Source: Micromonospora yangpuensis
GTDB lineage: Bacteria > Actinomycetota > Actinomycetes > Mycobacteriales > Micromonosporaceae
Direction of reading: 5' to 3'
Length of the DNA: 64,000 nucleotides
NCBI RefSeq assembly: GCF_900091615.1
Contig: NZ_FMIA01000002.1
Coordinates: forward strand, 5,208,001-5,272,000
Under the pieces are notes generated by a model. It did not search any database, was not told where the DNA came from, and saw only the letters and a list, made by a program, of their open reading frames with translations. A program made the translations under genes and the position numbers. This document shows, one piece after another, positions 58,613-64,000 of the stretch (within the stretch, counting starts at the first letter, position 1; the number at the start of each line of letters is the position of its first letter).

Positions 58613-60382
58613 TCAGCGGGGAGCGGTCGGCCGGAGGGCGATCGCCTTCAGGAAGATCTCGCCGATCTTGGTGGGATCCTCGGTAACGAACGCGCCACCA
58701 CCGGTCACCTTCGTGATCGACTCCAACTCCGTCCGACTGACCTCGCTGCCGATCCCGATCACGACCACCTGCACGGGGCGCTCGGGGTCGGCGAGCCGCT
58801 TCAACTCGGCGAGCAGCTTCGCCTGCGAGATACCGTCGGCGTCCTCGTTCTTGCCGTCGGTGAAGAGCACCACGGAGTTGACCCGCCCAGGCTCCCAGCC
58901 CCCCTGGACCGTCTGGTAGGCGGCGAGCAGGGTGTCGTACAGGCCGGTGTCGCCGCTGGACGGCGTGATCGTGCTGAGACCCTGGTCCAGGCGACCCCGC
59001 TGGGTGGCGAGCGGGCCGATCCCGACCAGCTCCTTCCAGTCCTGGTCGCCGACCAGCCTGGTGGAGAAGGTCCACAGGCCGATCGACCAGGAGTCGTCGA
59101 ACAGTCCCAGACCTCGGCGCGCCGCCTCCACGGTGACCTGTGCCCGGGTGGCGTTGTTGGCGCTGGGTACCTCGTTCTTCATCGACCCGGAGACGTCGAT
59201 GACGCAGAGCATCCGACCGGACTGGGTGGCGATCGACCAGCCGGTGACCGCGTTCTCGATCGCCGCCGGGTCCAGGCCACCGGCCGCGCCACCACCGGCG
59301 GCGGGCCGGCCGACGGCACCACCCGCCGGGCTCGGCGCACCCACCGGCGCCTCGAAGCCCGCCCCCCAGGTGCCGTCCGGGCCGCGCAGCGACTGCTGCG
59401 CCAGCCGGTCCCGGAAGTCGGCAGTGGTGAGCGCCTCGAAGAGCACCCGCGCGGCGGCGGCCTTGGCCGGCTCGATGCCGGGCAGCACCGCGTACGGGTA
59501 GTCCAGCGCCATCGGCGCCGGCTCCAGGTACAGCGCCGCCAGCGGCACCGGCGGCTGCTCACGGTTGTACGCCATCACGTCCTCCTCGGACAGCGCGGCG
59601 GCGCTGAGACCGCTGGCCACCGAGGTCGGGTCGGTGGCCCGGGGGAAGCGGGCGAGCAGATCGGCGCGTAGCGCCGAGCGTCCGGTGGCCAACGCCCGCA
59701 ACGCACCGGTGGTGGCGTTCCTGGCGTCCTCGCCGGAGGCACCGGCGGCGGCGGTCAGCGAGAGCAGCCCGGACAGCCCGGCGGCGTCCCGGGTGGGCTC
59801 GACGATCCCGGTACGCAGCGGCTTGCTGCTGGTCACCTGGTCGAGCAGGTCCGACCAGGTGACCTTCTTCTCCGGCCAACCGAGCCGGGCGGTCGCGATC
59901 GGCTCCGGCACGGCCAGCACCACCGGGCTGCGCGCGATGGAGGCCCCGTTCTCCGGGGCGAAGGCGGTGGCGCCGCCGTTGCGCAACAGCAGCAGCCAGG
60001 TCGAGGAGTCCGGCACCCAGACGTCCGGCGCGACGGCGGTGCCGCTGGCCTGCCCGATCCCGGCGAGGGTGGCGCCGTGTTTGCCGGCGACCACGGCGGC
60101 GACCTCGGCCGGGTCGGAGGCGGCGACCTTCACGTCGATGCAGGTGCCACCGACCGCGGCCCCGTCGGTCATCCACCGGGTGGCCGCCTCCTCGACGGCC
60201 GGGGCCACCTCCGGGGTGGCCGCCACGGCCAGCTCGACCTGACCCGAGCAGCCGGGCCGGGCCAGCTGCTGGTAGCCGAACCAGGAACCGGTCACCACGA
60301 CGACAAGCGCCGTCGCTGCAGCGACGGCGCCTGCTCCACGAGAACCCGGGCGCATTCGATGGCGGCCTGACACGTCCCCCAT
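58613..60382 (-). CDS. Substrate-binding and VWA domain fusion protein
   Basis: 589 residues from an ATG at 60382. One membrane helix near residues 17-40 (AVAAATALVVVVTGSWFGYQQL) anchors it outward. The middle ~300 residues resemble a molybdate/phosphate-type binding fold (VELAVAATPEVAPAVEEAATRWM..., GVTWSDLLDQVTSSKPLRTGIVEPTRDAAGLSGLL). The C-terminal ~200 residues are a von Willebrand A domain with the MIDAS DVSGSMKN (about residue 395), SGDTGLYDTLLAAYQ and VVLFTDGKNED. Such fusions occur in actinomycetes near cell-surface genes; the ligand and partner are unknown. Confidence 0.85.
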   Translation of the reverse strand: MGDVSGRHRMRPGSRGAGAVAAATALVVVVTGSWFGYQQLARPGCSGQVELAVAATPEVAPAVEEAATRWMTDGAAVGGTCIDVKVAASDPAEVAAVVAGKHGATLAGIGQASGTAVAPDVWVPDSSTWLLLLRNGGATAFAPENGASIARSPVVLAVPEPIATARLGWPEKKVTWSDLLDQVTSSKPLRTGIVEPTRDAAGLSGLLSLTAAAGASGEDARNATTGALRALATGRSALRADLLARFPRATDPTSVASGLSAAALSEEDVMAYNREQPPVPLAALYLEPAPMALDYPYAVLPGIEPAKAAAARVLFEALTTADFRDRLAQQSLRGPDGTWGAGFEAPVGAPSPAGGAVGRPAAGGGAAGGLDPAAIENAVTGWSIATQSGRMLCVIDVSGSMKNEVPSANNATRAQVTVEAARRGLGLFDDSWSIGLWTFSTRLVGDQDWKELVGIGPLATQRGRLDQGLSTITPSSGDTGLYDTLLAAYQTVQGGWEPGRVNSVVLFTDGKNEDADGISQAKLLAELKRLADPERPVQVVVIGIGSEVSRTELESITKVTGGGAFVTEDPTKIGEIFLKAIALRPTAPR

Positions 60383-60523
60383 CTTGCGGATCTAGCAGGC
60401 CAAATGCCATGCCCGTTCGGACGAAAGTTACGCAGAATCAGCAGTTGACCGCCCATCGGTGACGCTGAGTGAAGAAGTGGTCGCCGATGCGCGGCCGGTA
60501 CCCGCCTCAGCCGGCGGTGCGCG

Positions 60524-61618
60524 TCAGGGGCGCACGCAACTGGGACTCGGCACCGCCACCGGCTCGCCGACCGCGGCCGGCACCCCGGTCGCCGCGTCGA
60601 TCCGGAACACCCGGATCATGTCCGCGCGCTCGTCGGCGACGTAGAGGTGCGGCCCGGCGAAGGCGAAGTGCCGGGGCCACTCACCACCGGTCTCCACCTC
60701 GGCCACCAGCCGCAATGCCTCCGCCGGGTCGGGCTCGGCCAGCCCGGCCGGATCCGGCTCGGCCGGGTCCGGTGCCTGCGCGGCCAGTGCGAACACCGAG
60801 ACGGTGCCCACCCCCCGGTTGGCGACGTACAGGAAACGACCGTCCGGGCCGACCGCGATCTCGGAGGGCTGGACCGGTCCGGGGCGCTCGCTGGCGTCGA
60901 CCCGCGCCCGCTGGTGCAGCCCGCCGTCGGCGGTCAGGTCGTACGCGGTGACCGTGGCGTCCAGCTCACCGACGAGGTAGCAGCGCCGCCCGTCCGGATG
61001 CCGGGCCAGGTGCCGGGGGCCGGTACCGGCCGGCACCCGCGTCCGGGGGCCCCGGGGCACCAGCCGACCCGAGTCGGTGTCGAGGTCGTACCGGTAGACC
61101 GAGTCGGTGCCGAGGTCCACGGCGAGCAGCGGCCCCGCACCCGGGTCCGGGGAGACCATGTGCGCGTGGGCCTGCTCCTGCCGCTCCGGGTCCGGGCCGT
61201 GCCCCTCGTGCCGGACGAGGTCACCGCGCTCGCCGAGGGCGCCCTGCGCGTCCAGCGGGAAGACCGCGACGCTGCCCCCGCCGTAGTTGGCGACGAAGAG
61301 GTGACCACCGTCGGCGGCGACGGCCAGGTGACAGGGCTCGGCACCGCCGGTCGGCCGCCCGCCCAGCGGGGTCAGGTCACCGTCGGGGCCGACCCGGAAC
61401 GCGCTGACCTCCCCCTCCGGCAGCTCGTGCACCGCGTACAGGACGGGTTGGTGGGGGTGCCGGACGAGGAAGGACGGCGACGGGGTGACCGCCACGGTGC
61501 CCAGCGGGGTGAGCTGCCCGGTGTCCGGATCCCGGCGGGCGGCCATGATGCCGCTGCTGCGCCCGCCACCGTGGGCCGTGTAGCCGCCGATGTGGACGAT
61601 CTCGTCCCGTTCAGTCAC
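60524..61618 (-). CDS. Lactonase family protein (6-phosphogluconolactonase-like)
   Basis: 364 residues from a GTG at 61618 (GGAAGGTGG upstream; a longer frame to 61654 adds 12 unlikely residues). It is a seven-bladed propeller of the PF10282 type: VHIGGYTAHGGGRSSGIMAARRDPDTGQLTPLG, ANYGGGSVAVFPLDAQGALGERGDLVRHEGHGPDPERQEQAHAHMV (His-rich active-site strand), and ANRGVGTVSVFAL. A DPAEPDPAGLAEPDPAEA insertion near residue 290 is repeat-like. It may hydrolyse 6-phosphogluconolactone or related lactones; the family also contains non-Pgl members. Confidence 0.83.
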   Translation of the reverse strand: MTERDEIVHIGGYTAHGGGRSSGIMAARRDPDTGQLTPLGTVAVTPSPSFLVRHPHQPVLYAVHELPEGEVSAFRVGPDGDLTPLGGRPTGGAEPCHLAVAADGGHLFVANYGGGSVAVFPLDAQGALGERGDLVRHEGHGPDPERQEQAHAHMVSPDPGAGPLLAVDLGTDSVYRYDLDTDSGRLVPRGPRTRVPAGTGPRHLARHPDGRRCYLVGELDATVTAYDLTADGGLHQRARVDASERPGPVQPSEIAVGPDGRFLYVANRGVGTVSVFALAAQAPDPAEPDPAGLAEPDPAEALRLVAEVETGGEWPRHFAFAGPHLYVADERADMIRVFRIDAATGVPAAVGEPVAVPSPSCVRP

Positions 61619-61718
61619 CAGATCCACCTTCCGCCGGGGCCCGAGTAGATCCAATCACGGTGCCCGGTACGACGCTGGATCAGTCCACCTTTCCCGGACT
61701 TTCCGGTCCGGTGCCCGT

Positions 61719-62315
61719 TCAGGCCACCGGCACCGGCTCACCCCGCTGCCGGGCCACGTGCTCGACCAGCGAGATCAGCACCAGCTTCGCCGACTGGCGG
61801 TCCCGCGCGTCGCAGAGCATCAGCGGGACGTCCTCGTCGAGGTCGAGCGCCTGGCGCACCGAGTCCAGGCTGAACCGGCGCGACCCCTCGAAACAGTTCA
61901 CCCCGACGACGAACGGGACGCCCCGCTGCTCGAAGTAGTCGATCGACGGGAAGCAGTCGGCCAGCCGGCGGGTGTCGGCGAGCACCACCGCGCCGAGCGC
62001 ACCGAAGGCCAACTCGTCCCAGAGGAACCAGAACCGGTCCTGCCCGGGGGTGCCGAAGAGGTACACCTGCAGGTCCTCGTTGATGGTGATCCGGCCGAAG
62101 TCCATCGCCACCGTGGTGGTGGACTTCGTCTCCACCCCGGAGAGGTCGTCGGTGCCGATGCCGGCCCCGGTGAGCACCTCCTCGGTCTGCAACGGGCGAA
62201 CCTCACTCAACGCGCTCACCAGCGTCGTCTTGCCGGCGCCGAAGCCGCCGGCGATGAGGATCTTCAGGGCCAGTGGCACCCGGTGCCCGTTTCGATCAGA
62301 GCGCGCGAAGTCCAC
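61719..62315 (-). CDS. Conservon GTPase (CvnD-like)
   Basis: 198 residues from a GTG at 62315, which overlaps the DUF742 gene by 20 bp. It is a small Ras/MglA-like GTPase: ALKILIAGGFGAGKTTLVSALSEVRPL (P-loop), MDFGRITINEDLQVYLFGTPGQDRFWFLWDEL (switch II, GxPGQ-type) and FVVGVNCFEG (NCFE instead of NKxD, as usual for CvnD). It is the last gene of the conservon at the right edge and probably responds to the histidine-kinase-like protein through the roadblock subunit. Confidence 0.9.
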   Translation of the reverse strand: MDFARSDRNGHRVPLALKILIAGGFGAGKTTLVSALSEVRPLQTEEVLTGAGIGTDDLSGVETKSTTTVAMDFGRITINEDLQVYLFGTPGQDRFWFLWDELAFGALGAVVLADTRRLADCFPSIDYFEQRGVPFVVGVNCFEGSRRFSLDSVRQALDLDEDVPLMLCDARDRQSAKLVLISLVEHVARQRGEPVPVA

Positions 62316-62685
62316 TGACCACCGCCTTGAGAATGTTGTCGTCGGGAAGGAACGTGCGCCGGGGCGGCTCGTGCACCGAGACGAGCCCTCCGGCGAGCAG
62401 GTCACCGAGCAGCACCCGGACCACGCCCAGCGCGAGATCGAGCCGGGCGGCCAGCTCCGCCACCGGCACCGGTCGCCGGGCCAGCTCGATCAGCCGACGG
62501 TGCTCCGGATGCAGGCCACGGTGCCCGTCCGGGTCGGCGCCCGGATCGGCCAGCACGAACGCCACCAGGTCGAACCCCTCGACCGCCGGCCGGACCCGAC
62601 CACCGGTCAGGGTGTACGGGCGGACGACCGGACCGGCATCGTCGTCCAGCCACTCGTGCTGGGGGCCAGGAGACTCAGTCCGCAT
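62296..62685 (-). CDS. DUF742 protein (CvnC-like)
   Basis: 129 residues. The DUF742 pattern is intact: VVRPYTLTGGRVRPA at the N-terminus, HPEHRRLIELARRPVPVAELAARLDLALGVVRVLLGDLLAGGLV (a winged-helix-like segment) and PPRRTFLPDDNILKAVVSGLRAL at the C-terminus. It overlaps the roadblock gene (11 bp) and the GTPase gene (20 bp), so translation is strongly coupled. DUF742 is the third component of Streptomyces-type conservons. Confidence 0.93.
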   Translation of the reverse strand: MRTESPGPQHEWLDDDAGPVVRPYTLTGGRVRPAVEGFDLVAFVLADPGADPDGHRGLHPEHRRLIELARRPVPVAELAARLDLALGVVRVLLGDLLAGGLVSVHEPPRRTFLPDDNILKAVVSGLRAL

Positions 62686-63097
62686 CGGTGGTCCCCGCCG
62701 GCGGGCGAAGCGGCGTGCTGAGGTACTCCCCGACCCGGGTCACCAACATCGCCATCTCGTACGCGACCAGGCCGATGTCGGCGTCGGCGTCGCTGGCCAC
62801 AGCGAGGCACGCGCCCTGCCCGGCCGCGGTGACGAAAAGGTACGCCGACTCCATCTCCACCACAGTCTGCCGGACCGGTCCGGCGTCGAGCTGCCGGCTC
62901 GCGCCCTTGGCCAGGCTGGAGAAGCCGGACGCCATGGCGCACAGATGCTCGGCGTCGGCCCGGTCCAGACCGGCGGAGGAGCCGAGCAGCAACCCGTCCG
63001 CCGACAGCACCACCGCCTGGCGGGCGGCCGGCACCCTTTCCACCAGCTCGTCGAGCAGCCAGTCCAGGTCGGCACTCTGCCTCGTCGATTGCACCAC
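62675..63097 (-). CDS. Roadblock/LC7 domain protein (CvnB-like)
   Basis: 140 residues. The roadblock fold is DLDWLLDELVERVPAARQAVVLSADGLLLGSSAGLDRADAEHLCAMASGFSSLAKGASRQLDAGPVRQTVVEMESAYLFVTAAGQGACLAVASDADADIGLVAYEMAMLVTRVG in full. Such proteins act as regulatory partners of the conservon GTPase. Its ATG overlaps the sensor kinase stop (63097) by one base. Confidence 0.93.
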   Translation of the reverse strand: MVQSTRQSADLDWLLDELVERVPAARQAVVLSADGLLLGSSAGLDRADAEHLCAMASGFSSLAKGASRQLDAGPVRQTVVEMESAYLFVTAAGQGACLAVASDADADIGLVAYEMAMLVTRVGEYLSTPLRPPAGTTDAD

Positions 63098-64000
63098 TAG
63101 GCGTCCCTCTCAGTCGTGGTGGGGGGTTCGGGAGTCGCGGCCGGATCGACCGGCCGGACCTGGGCGGCGCCGATCTGGCGGCCCCGGGCGGTACCGGCCT
63201 GGAGGGCCGACATGATCCGGCGCATCTCCTCCGGCGACCGCGGGCTGGGGGTGTCCCCCACCGGTTGCCGCGGACCACGCGTGGCCGGCCCACGGCTGCG
63301 GACCCGACGGGGCAGGCCCTCGGTGTCCGGGTTGAGGTCGACCGGGCCGACCCGGTCGGCGGTGAGCGGAACCACCGGCGTCGACGCGGCAGGTCTCTCC
63401 CGGGTGATCCGTCCGCCGCGGGGGCGGGGCTGGGCCGGCAGCCGGGTCACCCGGGCCATCCGCTCCTGCGACGGCCCGGACACCGCCGGCTCGTCGGTGA
63501 TCAGGTCCGCCGGGATCAGCACGGTCGCGGTGATCCCGGCGTGCTCGGAGGTGTCCAGCCGGACCCGGATGCCGTGCCGCGCCGCAAGCCGGGCCACCAC
63601 GAAGAGGCCGAGTCGGGCGCTCTCGGCGGGGTTGAAGTCGGGCGGGTCGACCAACCGGCGGTTGGCCTCCTCGACCGCGGCGGGAGTCATCCCCAGCCCC
63701 CGGTCGACGATCTCGACGGTGTACCCGTCGGGCCCCCGCCGGCCGCTGACCTCGACCCGGGTGTGCGGCGGGGAGAAGGCGGTGGCGTTCTCGATCAGCT
63801 CGGCAAGCAGGTGGATCACGTCACCGACGGCCCGACCGAGGGCGGCCGCCGGAGCCAGGGTCGTCAGGTCGACCCGCTCGTAGGACTCGACCTCGCCGGT
63901 GGCGCCCCGGACCAGGTCGACCACGGCGACCGGGTGCCGCCAGCCCCGACCGGGTGCCGCACCGGCCAGGATGACCAGGTCCTCGGCGTGCCGGCGCAGC
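63097..64000 (-). CDS. Conservon sensor histidine kinase (CvnA-like), C-terminal part, cut by window edge
   Basis: Open to the right edge without a start, about 300 residues visible. The start of the visible part is LRRHAEDLVILAGA, the dimerisation-like helix of nitrate-sensing-type conservon kinases. The ATPase domain shows DVIHLLAELIENATAFSPPHTRVEV (N box) and VEIVDRGLGMTPAAVEEANRRL with LGLFVVARLAARHGIRVRL. The C-terminal ~110 residues are Arg/Pro/Thr-rich. The sensory N-terminal half with membrane helices lies outside the window. It is the first gene of the cvn set. Confidence 0.9.
   Translation of the reverse strand, partial: LRRHAEDLVILAGAAPGRGWRHPVAVVDLVRGATGEVESYERVDLTTLAPAAALGRAVGDVIHLLAELIENATAFSPPHTRVEVSGRRGPDGYTVEIVDRGLGMTPAAVEEANRRLVDPPDFNPAESARLGLFVVARLAARHGIRVRLDTSEHAGITATVLIPADLITDEPAVSGPSQERMARVTRLPAQPRPRGGRITRERPAASTPVVPLTADRVGPVDLNPDTEGLPRRVRSRGPATRGPRQPVGDTPSPRSPEEMRRIMSALQAGTARGRQIGAAQVRPVDPAATPEPPTTTERDA

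Overview
The window is high-GC (roughly 70% or more) actinomycete chromosomal DNA with many GTG starts, 4-nt stop/start overlaps and DtxR/IdeR-type iron boxes. The protein families and the style of the palindromic repeats suggest the Micromonosporaceae (Micromonospora or a close relative). This is an inference from gene content, because no rRNA or tRNA gene is present. I see no phage, transposase, CRISPR array or plasmid functions; it reads as ordinary chromosome with accessory islets.

Layout. 1-1400: a small cassette of unknown genes (minus strand) divergent from a single-domain GntR regulator, with palindromes between them. 1735-4076: a DinB-family protein, an XRE-TPR regulator and a membrane-anchored unknown. 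4110-13104: an iron-regulated heme acquisition locus. A six-gene minus-strand operon (surface protein, HmuT, HmuU, HmuV, heme oxygenase, DUF2470) diverges from HtaA-like surface protein genes across an intergenic region holding two iron boxes. 13132-19271: a hydrolase, a septum-formation-type lipoprotein, a two-component system with a kinase pair, and an unknown. 19410-27378: PlsC-type acyltransferase, glycogen-debranching-like enzyme with an SCP2 partner, CBS protein, aspartate-semialdehyde dehydrogenase and a paired M16 peptidase operon. 27612-29304: DAHP synthase preceded by a leader peptide holding Tyr, Trp and Phe codons and an attenuator-like hairpin set. 29541-39671: small unknowns, an NlpC/P60 peptidase, a group 1/2 sigma factor, an SDR, a thymidylate-kinase-like protein with a repeat tail, a nucleotidyltransferase/BON/phosphoesterase cluster and TspO. 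39832-50856: carbohydrate use, with an alpha-glucoside ABC importer, LacI regulator, GH13 alpha-glucosidase, MFS permease, xylB-xylA and a ROK regulator. 52180-56942: a signalling islet with two SpoIIE-type phosphatases, a B12-binding protein carrying the W-x9-EH motif of light-sensing cobalamin proteins, and a MarR regulator. 56920-61618: an exopolysaccharide glycosylphosphotransferase, a VWA/substrate-binding fusion and a lactonase. 61719-64000: a conservon (GTPase, DUF742, roadblock, sensor kinase cut by the right edge).

The most interesting points are: (i) the probable aromatic-amino-acid attenuator in front of DAHP synthase, (ii) the possible B12/light-responsive phosphatase module, (iii) two copies of a near-perfect AT-richer palindrome dispersed in intergenic DNA plus a different large palindrome at 46308-46393, (iv) short tandem repeats gathered at the 3' ends of at least seven genes, and (v) many genes whose -10 box lies 6-8 nt before the start codon, which predicts leaderless mRNAs.
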